From positions 1 to 32,422 of the forward strand of contig BTUV01000023.1 of NCBI GenBank assembly GCA_045863035.1: DNA of 32,422 nucleotides. The letters are read 5' to 3'. The notes beneath the pieces were generated by a model, which did no database searches, was not told where the DNA came from, and saw nothing but the letters and a program-made list of their open reading frames with translations. The first letter of the stretch is position 1; the number at the start of each line of letters is the position of its first letter. Below, piece by piece: positions 1 through 8,722 of this stretch. The stretch comes from H2-BAC3 sp045863035 (GTDB lineage Bacteria > Bacteroidota > Ignavibacteria > Ignavibacteriales > Ignavibacteriaceae). Made by a program: the position numbers and the translations under genes.

Positions 1-85
1 CCATCCGTTCATTCGTGCTCTCCGCGGCACTCATCCTTATCTTAGATTACGTGCTTTGGATGCTGATATTCTGATATCCTGAACT

Positions 86-448
86 CTACACCGCGGTATC
101 TTTTAACAAATCTAACAATTTTTGTTTGTCAATCGGTTTGCCTACAAAATGTGTGCAGCCGCCGGTCAGAAATTGCTCCCTTTCGTTCGGCATGGCAAAT
201 GCAGTAGTTGCTATTACGGGTACATTTTGGTAGCCGGGGAGTGAACGAATCTTGGTCGCGGTTTCCATCCCATTCAGACCGCCGCCAAGGTTGATATCCA
301 TAAGTACTGCAGAATAAAACTCTTCCTGCGCTAACTCTATCGCGGTTTCCCCTTCATGCACAATTTTTAATTCATACGACCCCTTTAAAAACCACTTTAA
401 TACTTCTGCATTAGAAATATCATTCTCAACTATAAGTATCTTCTTCAT
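86..448 (-). CDS. Single-domain response regulator (receiver domain only)
   Basis: A 120-residue protein that is a complete CheY-like receiver domain with no output domain. The sequence shows the phospho-acceptor Asp51 in VLMDINL, the conserved Thr82 in ATTAF and the Lys104-Pro105 pair. The acidic N-terminal pocket reads Glu8-Asn9-Asp10, whereas the usual order in this subfamily is Glu-Asp-Asn, so one Mg-ligand position carries Asn. In the family such proteins accept phosphate from a histidine kinase and act by protein-protein contact in the cytoplasm. It lies 5 bases downstream of the aminotransferase-like gene on the same strand, so co-transcription is likely. No kinase gene is in the window. 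There is no clear Shine-Dalgarno before the ATG. Family assignment is firm; the partner is unknown. Confidence 0.9.
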   Translation of the reverse strand: MKKILIVENDISNAEVLKWFLKGSYELKIVHEGETAIELAQEEFYSAVLMDINLGGGLNGMETATKIRSLPGYQNVPVIATTAFAMPNEREQFLTGGCTHFVGKPIDKQKLLDLLKDTAV

Positions 449-453
449 ATATA

Positions 454-1593
454 TTAAATCTTTTTTATAATTTCTATTGTCCGGTCAATCTCCTGGCGGG
501 TATTATAGTAGTGGGGTGAGAAGCGGATCATCCCTTCTCGCAGTGAGCAGACAATATTTTCTTTTTTTAATTCGTTAAATATCAGTTTGGCCTTATCAGT
601 TCTGAAACTGACGATACCTGAGCGGTGCTCTATAGGATATGATGCAGCGGGGAGTTTGTAACCAAGCGCGGAAAGCTGTTCGGTGAAATAGCCGGTGTTT
701 GAAAGTATAGTTTCTTCAATTACCTTATATCCCGCCTGTTCAAAAAGCGAAAGCGCCCCTGAAAGTCCAACAACCCCTATAACACTGAAAGAACCGTTTT
801 GAAAAGCATCGGCTGTTTTATTCAATACAAAATCATAATTAAGCAGTTCCCAGGTGTTTTCAACGGACATCCATCCGACATATTTTGGCTGAAGAGTTTC
901 CTGAAGCCGGTCGGAGATATATACAAAAGCGAGTCCCATCAGTCCCATCATCCACTTTTGAGTGCCGCAGGCGAGAAAGTCGATATGACATGAATTAACG
1001 TCAAGCTGAAGCGCGCCAACTCCCTGAATACCGTCAACACAGAAAATGATATTGCGCTTTGAGCAGTAGTCACCGATAAGTGCCAAATCTGCTCTGTATC
1101 CGCTAAGAAACTGAACGTAGCTTATTGAAACCAGCCGGGTGCGTGATGTAATACTCCGGATGATATCCTCAGCAGAAACAACCCCGTCTTTAGATTTCAC
1201 GAAATCCACATCCACACCCTGACCTCTCAGATTCATAAAAGGATAAACATTGGAGGGGAATTCGATATCATTCAGCAGTATCCTGTCTCCGCTTTTCCAT
1301 TGTATGCCCTGAGCCAGGATGTTTAAGCCATTTGAAGTGTTGTCAACAAAAGCGATACGGTCAGATGTTGTATGAACGAGCGAGGCAATTTTCTCTTTTA
1401 CGCGTGAAGTTGTCTGCATTACCAGTTCATAGTCCTCAATATCTGTCACACTTCTCATTTTCAGATAACCCTCCACACGGGAAGTGACCTCGGTAGATAA
1501 GGGGCTTATGGAAGCATGATTGAAATAGATTTTCCCGCTTTCCAAGTAGGGAAAATAGGAACGAAAATTCTCTAAACTTTTCAGGTTCTGCAT
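454..1593 (-). CDS. Class V aminotransferase-fold PLP-dependent enzyme
   Basis: A 379-residue cytoplasmic enzyme of PLP fold type I, class V (relatives include cysteine desulfurases, isopenicillin N epimerase-like proteins and kynureninase-like proteins). Visible landmarks are the N-terminal YFNHASISPLS, Asp187 in FCVDGIQG, which should bind the pyridine nitrogen, and Lys213 in CGTQKWMMG, which is the expected Schiff-base lysine. I see no active-site cysteine loop typical of IscS/SufS, so a true cysteine desulfurase is less likely; the substrate cannot be named. Length is normal for the class. The gene starts with ATG and is divergent from the TerB-like gene at 1872. The 278-base gap between them must hold both promoters, though no strong match was seen. 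The downstream response regulator is probably in the same operon. Confidence 0.85.
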   Translation of the reverse strand: MQNLKSLENFRSYFPYLESGKIYFNHASISPLSTEVTSRVEGYLKMRSVTDIEDYELVMQTTSRVKEKIASLVHTTSDRIAFVDNTSNGLNILAQGIQWKSGDRILLNDIEFPSNVYPFMNLRGQGVDVDFVKSKDGVVSAEDIIRSITSRTRLVSISYVQFLSGYRADLALIGDYCSKRNIIFCVDGIQGVGALQLDVNSCHIDFLACGTQKWMMGLMGLAFVYISDRLQETLQPKYVGWMSVENTWELLNYDFVLNKTADAFQNGSFSVIGVVGLSGALSLFEQAGYKVIEETILSNTGYFTEQLSALGYKLPAASYPIEHRSGIVSFRTDKAKLIFNELKKENIVCSLREGMIRFSPHYYNTRQEIDRTIEIIKKI

Positions 1594-1871
1594 GTATAAT
1601 GAGTTAAAACTATCTGGTGAATATAAACAGAAGCAGGAAATTCCTACAGAAAATTAGCCCTTTTGGAAAAAAATTCACTGATTTGGGAGGCGAAATATTA
1701 CACCTGGCAAGAAGCGGGGGGTCGGGAGGCGGTATCTTTTCGCAGCTTGGAGTCAGTTTTGTGAAATTGGCACACTTTTGTTTCATAAAAATTGTTTAAT
1801 TTTCAATCCGTGCAAAATGTCTGTTTTTCCGGAACGAGTCCGGCAGTTATGTGTATAAAAGGAGAATTTAC

Positions 1872-2255
1872 ATGAATTTGCAAGAGAGGAAAAACCTTAA
1901 AAATATCGGTTATCTGTATCTGGCTTTTGCCCATTTAACAGATTCTGAACTTTCCGAAAAGGAGCTGAATGAAATTCTTAAGCAATTAAGAAAATACACG
2001 GCGGAATTTTCAGAGGCGGAGTTTGACCGTTTTCTTGAGGAGACGATGAGATGGTACAATGACACGGCTGATAACCGCGTTGAGATGGTTCAGATGATTG
2101 CCGGAAAAATTCATTACGAGGTTGATAATGTCCTTAAAGAGTCTTTTCTGAAAGATCTTGTGGCAATCGCCAAAGCAGATGATGATTTTATTGAAGCTGA
2201 AAAAAACCTGATAAATACCCTCAGTAATGCCTGGGGGCTGGATGTTAAACTATAA
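1872..2255 (+). CDS. Small TerB-like protein (first of two)
   Basis: A 127-residue, all-helical acidic protein resembling the TerB/tellurite-resistance fold family. It has a first helical repeat around residues 10-40 and a second around 95-120 with the pattern AKADDDFIEAEK, the D-x-x-x-x-x-E spacing typical of TerB repeats. The chosen ATG at 1872 has an AAGGAG ribosome binding site at 1859-1864, 7 bases upstream. A GTG at 1851 lies upstream in frame but has no such site. The family is linked to stress and envelope-associated functions, but the biochemical role is not settled and none can be read here. The 3' end is followed 13 bases later by the next gene. A second TerB-like gene closes the same operon at 5119. 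Confidence 0.65.
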   Translation: MNLQERKNLKNIGYLYLAFAHLTDSELSEKELNEILKQLRKYTAEFSEAEFDRFLEETMRWYNDTADNRVEMVQMIAGKIHYEVDNVLKESFLKDLVAIAKADDDFIEAEKNLINTLSNAWGLDVKL

Positions 2256-2268
2256 ACCCGAGAGGATT

Positions 2269-3552
2269 ATGACCCGTTTTGCCATTTTTCTGTTTTTTGC
2301 TTTCGCATCAATCCAGCCGCTTGCGCAGGATATGGATTTCGACCTCAACACAGACGTTAAATACCGTACCATTGAAGGCGTAGAAGGAGGAAATTTTCTT
2401 GATGTTAAGATTGCTCCTGAGTTAGCGCTTCCAGGTATTTTTGGCACTCGTTTCGATATCAATATACCTTATAATCTCTCAACAAATGAGATACGTAAGA
2501 TAGATACTAAATTTGGCAACGCTTTCAAGTATGCATATTTAGGTACAAACACGGCTTATGTCATGGCAGGGGCAGTTGAGGCGTATTCACAAGGATACAC
2601 CGGCATGATTGTGAATAATTATAATAACCGGCTGGATGAAAACAACATGAAAAGCGGTGCTTATGCCGGAGTTAACGTAGAAGGATTCAGCATCAACGCC
2701 ATGACCAACAATATTGAAAGCCCTGAGGTTTTTACCGGTTCAATGGGTATTGATCTTCCGTTTCTGGCTAATTTTAAGCTCAATGTTAGCGGTGGATATG
2801 ATTTGAATCCGGATAACAATAAAGACACTAAAGAGTCAGCCGGAGCATTTGCAGCAGAACTTTACTCGGCCCTTGAACTGGCTGATTATAACTATTTTTA
2901 TGTTGTAGGAGGCATGGGGCAGATACTGAGTAAGGGTAACGGACAGCTCGGGCTGCTCGGCGCCAGATTCGGAACGGAAAGTTTCTTCTTCAATCTCAGC
3001 GGCTCGCTTATGCGTCTTGGACCTGGTTTTGAGTGGGGATTTTTTGATGCGTTTTATGAGAAGGACAGAAAAATCGGTTTTAATAAAGCGGACTCCCTGT
3101 TTGCAAAATATCCGAAATCTTCAGGCGGAACAAATTTTTACGCAAGTATTGGCTACAAAAACGAAGACCCGTCTGATTTAAAATTTTCACTTGAAGGATT
3201 TTACTTTACCAACTATGCCGGTACTGATTTGAACGAGTTTAACGCGGCCGTCTCTTTATATCTTCCGCGCACTCTGCTCGGTGAAGAAGGAGAACTGCTC
3301 TCAGCCCGTCTGATTCTCAAAACAAAAGCATTTCAGGATATCACAGGTCTTATTAATCAGATAAAACAGCCGGACACCAGAACGGTTATTACACTTGATG
3401 CACCCATAGTATTGCTGCCAAATGTTTATGGACTCGGAGCTCTTGCTTTTGTTCTTAACTATAGCTGGAGCTTTACTTATGACAATGTTGCACTTGGATT
3501 TATACCGCAGAAGAATCTTCTTTACGGCTTCAGGTTGATTTCAAATATCTAA
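2269..3552 (+). CDS. Exported protein of unknown function, probably outer-membrane or periplasmic
   Basis: I do not recognise this family. The ATG at 2269 is chosen because it directly precedes a Sec-type signal peptide (MTRFAIFLFFAFASIQPLAQ, cleavage likely after Ala-Gln near residue 20) and follows a GAGAGG at 2260-2265. Upstream in-frame codons back to 2227 overlap the previous gene and would spoil the signal sequence. The mature protein, about 407 residues, is rich in aromatic and Gly/Asn/Asp residues with alternating hydrophobic patterns, consistent with a beta-rich outer-membrane protein. There is no lipobox. It sits between a TerB-like gene and malQ in a same-strand run with short gaps, so it is probably co-transcribed. 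A link to glycan metabolism would be guesswork from the neighbour alone. Confidence 0.7.
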   Translation: MTRFAIFLFFAFASIQPLAQDMDFDLNTDVKYRTIEGVEGGNFLDVKIAPELALPGIFGTRFDINIPYNLSTNEIRKIDTKFGNAFKYAYLGTNTAYVMAGAVEAYSQGYTGMIVNNYNNRLDENNMKSGAYAGVNVEGFSINAMTNNIESPEVFTGSMGIDLPFLANFKLNVSGGYDLNPDNNKDTKESAGAFAAELYSALELADYNYFYVVGGMGQILSKGNGQLGLLGARFGTESFFFNLSGSLMRLGPGFEWGFFDAFYEKDRKIGFNKADSLFAKYPKSSGGTNFYASIGYKNEDPSDLKFSLEGFYFTNYAGTDLNEFNAAVSLYLPRTLLGEEGELLSARLILKTKAFQDITGLINQIKQPDTRTVITLDAPIVLLPNVYGLGALAFVLNYSWSFTYDNVALGFIPQKNLLYGFRLISNI

Positions 3553-3578
3553 ATTTACAGATTGCAGGAAACGTATAT

Positions 3579-5105
3579 ATGAAATTTGAAAGATCAGCAG
3601 GGATTCTTCTTCATCCGACATCACTGCCCGGCAGATTTGGTATCGGTGATCTTGGTCCTGAGATGTATAAATTTATTGACTTCCTCAAAAATGCCGGTCA
3701 GTCGCTTTGGCAGGTTTTCCCTCTTGGTCCTACCGGTTATGGTGATTCTCCGTATCAGTGCTTTTCAGCTTTTGCCGGTAATCCTTTTCTAATAAGCCCT
3801 GATTTGCTGATTAAAGATGGTTATCTGACTGAATCTGATGTTGCCGACATTCCTCCCCATAATCCGGTCTCCATTGATTTTGGACACATTATTGAGCTGA
3901 AAACAAAGTGGCTTTTTACAGCTTATAAGCGGTTCTCTGAAAATCCGAACCCTCATGATCTGGCGGAGATGAAAAAGTTTGAAAAGAAGCATAAACCCTG
4001 GCTGGATGACTATGCCCTTTTTATGGCTTGCAAAGAGCATCACGGAGGCGCACTCTGGACGACCTGGGATAAAGATATTGCGCTGCGTAAGCCAAGCGCA
4101 CTGACAGCATGGAAGAAAAAACTTTCTGACCGGATACGCTATCAGGTTTTTGTTCAGTATATATTTTTCAAGCAGTGGCTTAACCTCAAAGAGTATGTTC
4201 ATGCGCAGGGAATTAAAATAATCGGTGATTTGCCCATATTTATTGCCTATGACAGCGCGGATCTGTGGGCGAACAAAGAGCTTTTTTCTGTTGATGAACA
4301 AGGTAAGCTGCTTAGCGTGGCCGGTGTTCCTCCGGACTATTTTTCACCAACTGGTCAGTTGTGGGGCAACCCGCTTTACAAATGGAAAGTAATGGAAAAA
4401 GACGGATTTAAGTGGTGGAAAGACCGCATCCGCAGTCTGCTTGAAATGGTGGATATCCTGCGGATTGATCACTTCAGAGGTTTTGATGCCTACTGGGAGA
4501 TTCCCGGAGACTCGCCTACTGCTGAGACCGGTAAATGGGTTAAGGCCCCGGGTAAAAAGTTTTTTGCCAGTGTGATTAAAGAGCTTGGTGATGTTCCTAT
4601 TATGGCAGAAGATTTGGGGGTAATAACTCCTACAGTTGAAGATCTTCGGGATACATTCGGTTTCCCCGGTATGAAAATTCTGCAATTTGCATTTGGTACA
4701 GGAATGGAAACAAAGTTCCTTCCCCACAATTTTGTGAAGAACTGTGTGGTTTACACCGGTTCGCATGATAATGACACAACACGCGGATATTTTGAGAATG
4801 CAAAACATCAGCAGACTGAAAATGATATATATAAAACTGTTCAGAATTATCTTGATTACTATGGTGATGAAATCTGCACAAAGCTGATTCGTCTTGCTTA
4901 CTCCTCTGTTGCAGATACCGTAATTGTTCCGTTACAGGATATTCTGAATCTTGGAACCGGTGCCCGAATGAACTTCCCGGGAAGACCCTCAGGCAACTGG
5001 GGCTGGCGCTTCCAATGGGATCAGATTGACCACCGGCTGGCTGATTATTACCGTTATCTTTCTCATTTATACGAACGATTTCCGGACCAAAAACAATCAA
5101 ATTGA
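3579..5105 (+). CDS. malQ: 4-alpha-glucanotransferase (amylomaltase, GH77)
   Basis: A 508-residue cytoplasmic GH77 enzyme that transfers alpha-1,4-glucan segments between maltodextrins or to glucose, serving glycogen or maltodextrin turnover. The N-terminus has the family signatures GILLHPTSLPGRFGIGDLG and GYGDSPYQCFSAFAGNP. The catalytic groups are visible: nucleophile Asp297 in RIDHFRGF, acid/base Glu344 in MAEDLG, and the transition-state Asp397 in GSHDNDTTRG. Length matches bacterial MalQ of the short type without an N-terminal extension. The ATG has an AGGAA about 8 bases upstream. The second TerB-like gene follows 13 bases after the stop. No other maltose or glycogen genes are in the window. 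Confidence 0.96.
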   Translation: MKFERSAGILLHPTSLPGRFGIGDLGPEMYKFIDFLKNAGQSLWQVFPLGPTGYGDSPYQCFSAFAGNPFLISPDLLIKDGYLTESDVADIPPHNPVSIDFGHIIELKTKWLFTAYKRFSENPNPHDLAEMKKFEKKHKPWLDDYALFMACKEHHGGALWTTWDKDIALRKPSALTAWKKKLSDRIRYQVFVQYIFFKQWLNLKEYVHAQGIKIIGDLPIFIAYDSADLWANKELFSVDEQGKLLSVAGVPPDYFSPTGQLWGNPLYKWKVMEKDGFKWWKDRIRSLLEMVDILRIDHFRGFDAYWEIPGDSPTAETGKWVKAPGKKFFASVIKELGDVPIMAEDLGVITPTVEDLRDTFGFPGMKILQFAFGTGMETKFLPHNFVKNCVVYTGSHDNDTTRGYFENAKHQQTENDIYKTVQNYLDYYGDEICTKLIRLAYSSVADTVIVPLQDILNLGTGARMNFPGRPSGNWGWRFQWDQIDHRLADYYRYLSHLYERFPDQKQSN

Positions 5106-5118
5106 CAAGGAGCAGGTC

Positions 5119-5598
5119 ATGTCAAAATTTTTTGATTTACCGATTTTCAGAAAAATAACTTCAGCAACACCAAAGAAAGCCAAGGATGACAGCGAACGAA
5201 TCCGGCAGACTCAGCTTGCCAGTTGCGCTATTCTGCTGGGAATGGCCAAATCAGATAATGACTTTTCAGAGGGGGAGAAAGCCAGAATTGTGCAGATTCT
5301 GCAGAAAACATTTCAGCTTGATGAGTTTGAAGTTGAAGATCTGATTCACCTCTCTGAGCAGCAGATGAATGATTCCTCAGGATTGGATACATTTGCCGGC
5401 TATATTAATGATCATTATGATATTGATGAGAAATTTGAATTAGTAAAAGATATCTGGCGTGTAGTATATAGCGATGAAGAACTTCACACTCACGAGCAGG
5501 AGATGATACGGAAAATCATGCTGCTCCTGAATCTGGATAACCGGATGATCGGCAATGCCAAGGAAGATGTAAGGCGCGAGCTCGGGCTTCTGCTTTAG
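5119..5598 (+). CDS. TerB-like protein (second of two)
   Basis: A 159-residue helical protein with clear TerB-like repeats: AKSDNDFSEGEKARI around residues 47-61 and YSDEELHTHEQEMI around residues 117-130. Both keep the acidic D...E pattern of the family. The start is the ATG at 5119, preceded by AAGGAG at 5107-5112 with 6-base spacing; the reading frame stays open upstream inside malQ, but that part is a shadow. The first 30 residues are basic and polar with no signal peptide, so it should be cytoplasmic. The stop codon overlaps the stop of the convergent lipoprotein gene. Its specific role is unknown; a TerB-like protein also heads this operon, suggesting the two may work together. Confidence 0.75.
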   Translation: MSKFFDLPIFRKITSATPKKAKDDSERIRQTQLASCAILLGMAKSDNDFSEGEKARIVQILQKTFQLDEFEVEDLIHLSEQQMNDSSGLDTFAGYINDHYDIDEKFELVKDIWRVVYSDEELHTHEQEMIRKIMLLLNLDNRMIGNAKEDVRRELGLLL

Positions 5599-6392
5599 TT
5601 TATGGAGATGAGTGTGTCGCGCCGGCCAATAAAGATTCCTATGCCGTCTGCCTGAACATTCCATTTAATGTTATTCCGGGGCTGTCCGAATACCAGGTCA
5701 GACGTGCGGTTTGAACCCTGAGAGTAGTAGTAATCATAAAAGGGCGCATCGTATATATAAACTCTCATACCCAGATTCTGTGTGCCAAGAAAAGCCGGAA
5801 CCTGATTGGTAATAATTTTCAGCCGCCCATTATCCCCCTGTTTTATAACCGCTGCGATTGATGAATCTTCCTGGGCAACAGCGCCGCTGATGAAGTAAGC
5901 AACCCAGGATGCGGCATATACTTCGTTTGACCAGGGAGCAATAGAACATTCGACAAAATTTTTAGCAGATGCTCCGCCTCCTGATGATTTTATAACCGGT
6001 TTTTCAATATTCCCCTGATGAGGAATAGTTGTCTCGGCAGTTGCAAGTTTATCCTCCCACTGCACCAGAAGCTGATAAGTTTCACCCGGGAGTATGTTGA
6101 GGGTGTCATTGCGGTAAAGACCGTCCCTGGTATGACGCAGCGGATAAAAGGTGTTGTTGTGAAGAATTACCGCATGAGCATTAGCCAGATTGGCAAACCC
6201 CGGCGAAAACTGTTCGGTGATCGGTATGGTGCGTCCTATATATATATTTGTAACCTGTTTGCCCGGCTCAAGTATCCCCCTGATAACGAGACGAAATTCA
6301 AACGGAAACGCTTCCTCTTCGACAGAATTTTCACACCCGTAAAAAAGAACAAGACTAACACAGAGAGTCAGGAAAAGATGTAATTTCTTCAT
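5595..6392 (-). CDS. DUF4249-type outer-membrane lipoprotein, partner of TonB-dependent receptor
   Basis: A 265-residue lipoprotein. The signal peptide ends in a lipobox LFYGC with the acylated Cys at residue 20. The mature part begins acidic (ENSVEEE) and is beta-rich; the pattern of an N-terminal FRLVIRGIL strand, a middle PGETYQLLV and a C-terminal domain fits DUF4249, a family found almost only in Bacteroidota and allies, next to TonB-dependent receptors. Here it starts 2 bases after the receptor stop codon, so the pair is translationally linked. It probably sits on the outer membrane and helps the receptor handle an unknown substrate. The length is at the short end for the family. The 3' end overlaps the convergent TerB-like gene by 4 bases. 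Confidence 0.7.
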   Translation of the reverse strand: MKKLHLFLTLCVSLVLFYGCENSVEEEAFPFEFRLVIRGILEPGKQVTNIYIGRTIPITEQFSPGFANLANAHAVILHNNTFYPLRHTRDGLYRNDTLNILPGETYQLLVQWEDKLATAETTIPHQGNIEKPVIKSSGGGASAKNFVECSIAPWSNEVYAASWVAYFISGAVAQEDSSIAAVIKQGDNGRLKIITNQVPAFLGTQNLGMRVYIYDAPFYDYYYSQGSNRTSDLVFGQPRNNIKWNVQADGIGIFIGRRDTLISIN

Positions 6393-6394
6393 TG

Positions 6395-8722
6395 TCAGAA
6401 CGTAAAATTAACTCCTATAGTGGGAAGAAAAGGGAAGAGCGTGAACTGTTTTAAAACTGGTATTTTCGTTTTTCCGTCCGGACTGAGTTTATAGCCGATA
6501 TACTTTGAAAAGGCGTTATAGCGGTTGTAGGCATTATAGATATTAAGCGAAAACTCCAGATCAGTATTTTCCATCCGGTATATATAGCGGGCGGAAATAT
6601 CCAGCTTGTGAAACGGAGGGAGGCGGTAACCGTCACGGCTTGAATATTCAAAAAGTATAGCCGGAGCGCCGGGGTTTATTCTGGTAAGTGTTTGAAATGA
6701 ATACTGACCAATCGGGAGTGAATAGGCCTGACCGGTTCCATACGTCCATGTCGCTCCGAATGATAAATTTTCATCTACCGTATAAGACGATACTACTGAT
6801 ATATCATGCCTTCTGTCAAAGCGTGGATAAAACGGCATGCCTTTGTTCAGGCGTTCAAAGAAACGTTTTGTGTAGGCAAGTGTATATCCAATCCATCCGG
6901 TGAATGAACCAAGCCGCTTGCTGATGAAGAACTCAACCCCATACGCTTCGCCATAACCGGTTGTTATCTGATCTTCAAAATCCGAGTCGTTCGCGAATGT
7001 TGCGTTATCGCGGTATTCATGAAGGTTTGTCATTTTTTTATAATAACCTTCAATAGAAAAAAGATAGCTTTTGTTATAGGATATAGCTTCAAACCCTACG
7101 GAACCCTGCACAGATCGTGACGGACGGACACGTGCTGTTGACGGATACCAGACATCAGTAGGGAGGAATATATCATTTCTGGTGAGAAGAGTAAGGTTTT
7201 GATGAGCGATAGAAAATGATGACCTGAGAGTAAACCGGTCAAGAAAGAACCATGTTACTGAGGTTCGAGGTTCAAATTGAACAGATTTTGCATCCTGAAG
7301 ATAATATACCCTGAGACCACCGTTTGCAGAGATGTAATCACCGAGTTTTATTTCATCCTGCGCGTATAAAGAGGCCTCAAAAGATTGTAATGATTTTCCG
7401 TAGCTGTCCTTATATAAAAGTTCGTTAATGAAGTAGTCGCTGGTTGTAGTGGTAAAATCGTGATAGATAAATTCAACGCCGGTTTTAACTGTCTGATTCT
7501 CACCAAGAATTATCTGCATATCGCGCAGCAGGCGTATATCGGTAATTTCAGAACCTGTGTAAAAATCGAGTGATACCGCGCTCGGAAATTTATCCTTAAT
7601 CAGTGTTGAAAACTCATAGTTGGTAAGCATCAGCGATGTATTGGTAAACACGGAGGCAGAGTTAAAGCGCGTCCAGGTAAGGTTGGTTGTTGCATTGCTC
7701 CAGTCAATACCAAAGTCAATATCGGTATTGGCCGGAGGGTTTGAAAGACGGTCTGCACTGAAAAATCCTGAGACGAATATCCGGTCAATATCTGATAAAT
7801 AGTAATTTACTTTACCGTTAAAATCATAAAAATTATAGCGGGGGATATTATCAGCATCGGGGAAAGCCGAAAGCAACCTATCAAGGAACATCCTTCTGAC
7901 AGAGAATATATACGTTGAAGAGTCATTCACGGGTCCTTCAACGGTTACTCTGCCCGAAATCAGGTTAAGCCCGGCCGTGCCGATGAATTTTTCCCGGTTG
8001 CCTTCCCTCATGGTAACATCGAGCACGCTGGAAAGCCGACCACCATACTCAGCGGGGAAAGCTCCTTTCATTAATTTAATATCCTGCACTGCATCACCGT
8101 TGAAGGTAGAGGCAAAGCCGCCCAGGTGTGAGGGGTTATATACGGTTACTCCATCTATCAGGGTTAAGTTTTGGTCGGCTGAACCGCCGCGAACGTATAT
8201 ACCGGTTGAAATTTCAGATGCGGCTTTTACACCGGGGAGAAGCTGAAGCGCGCGAAAAATATCTGTCTCACCTCCCAGTGAGGGGAGAGTCTTAACCATT
8301 TCGGGAGAAATATCTATTGTGCTGGTTGTGGAAGTAATGTCAAGCCGCTTTTTGTCTTCAACCACCACTTCGCCAAGCTGAACATCCTGCTTACGCAGTT
8401 CAAAATTATACTTTTGGGAGTAGTTGCTGCCGGAAAGAGTGACAACCGCCATGGCAGTTTCGAATCCGAGTGAGCTTATGAAAAAGTAATACCTGCCCTG
8501 CTGCAAATTGAGGAATGAATAATAACCAAATTTATTTGTGGCTGCTCCTCTTAGAGGTGCGGCAGTTCGGGCGCTGTCTGAGTAAATAAGGACGTTCGCG
8601 CCTATAAGCGGCTCCCCGGAACCAGTCTCAGTTATCCGTCCGGAAATATCATAAGGTTTTTGCTGTGCGCCTGCCATACTAAGTAGAAACAGGAGGAGGA
8701 AAAATATCTGTCTGAGAGTCAA
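6395..8722 (-). CDS. TonB-dependent outer-membrane receptor with carboxypeptidase-regulatory-like N-domain
   Basis: A 775-residue outer-membrane transporter. It has a signal peptide (residues 1-19), then a CarboxypepD_reg-like beta-sandwich at about 25-110 (ISGRITETGSGEPLIGANV), a TonB plug at about 130-240 with YVRGGSADQNLTLIDG and FPAEYGGRLSSV, and a long beta-barrel ending in VNFTF with a terminal Phe. Uptake is driven by TonB from the inner membrane; the substrate is not readable. The start is TTG at 8722: the frame is closed just upstream by a stop codon, no in-frame ATG precedes the signal peptide, and an ATT two codons earlier is the only other option. There is no Shine-Dalgarno. The DUF4249-type lipoprotein gene follows after 2 bases. 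No SusD-like gene is present. Confidence 0.9.
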   Translation of the reverse strand: MTLRQIFFLLLFLLSMAGAQQKPYDISGRITETGSGEPLIGANVLIYSDSARTAAPLRGAATNKFGYYSFLNLQQGRYYFFISSLGFETAMAVVTLSGSNYSQKYNFELRKQDVQLGEVVVEDKKRLDITSTTSTIDISPEMVKTLPSLGGETDIFRALQLLPGVKAASEISTGIYVRGGSADQNLTLIDGVTVYNPSHLGGFASTFNGDAVQDIKLMKGAFPAEYGGRLSSVLDVTMREGNREKFIGTAGLNLISGRVTVEGPVNDSSTYIFSVRRMFLDRLLSAFPDADNIPRYNFYDFNGKVNYYLSDIDRIFVSGFFSADRLSNPPANTDIDFGIDWSNATTNLTWTRFNSASVFTNTSLMLTNYEFSTLIKDKFPSAVSLDFYTGSEITDIRLLRDMQIILGENQTVKTGVEFIYHDFTTTTSDYFINELLYKDSYGKSLQSFEASLYAQDEIKLGDYISANGGLRVYYLQDAKSVQFEPRTSVTWFFLDRFTLRSSFSIAHQNLTLLTRNDIFLPTDVWYPSTARVRPSRSVQGSVGFEAISYNKSYLFSIEGYYKKMTNLHEYRDNATFANDSDFEDQITTGYGEAYGVEFFISKRLGSFTGWIGYTLAYTKRFFERLNKGMPFYPRFDRRHDISVVSSYTVDENLSFGATWTYGTGQAYSLPIGQYSFQTLTRINPGAPAILFEYSSRDGYRLPPFHKLDISARYIYRMENTDLEFSLNIYNAYNRYNAFSKYIGYKLSPDGKTKIPVLKQFTLFPFLPTIGVNFTF

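Noticed and set aside
2..82. Open plus-strand frames at the left edge: one reads a hydrophobic stretch to a stop at 72-74, another reads to a stop near 80-82.
   Set aside because: Only about 25 codons are visible, two frames compete, and nothing identifies a protein. It could be the 3' end of a neighbouring gene or plain intergenic DNA.
1617..1799. 60-codon plus-strand ORF between the aminotransferase and the first TerB-like gene.
   Set aside because: GTG start without a ribosome binding site, low-complexity Gly/Ser content, and it occupies the divergent promoter region.
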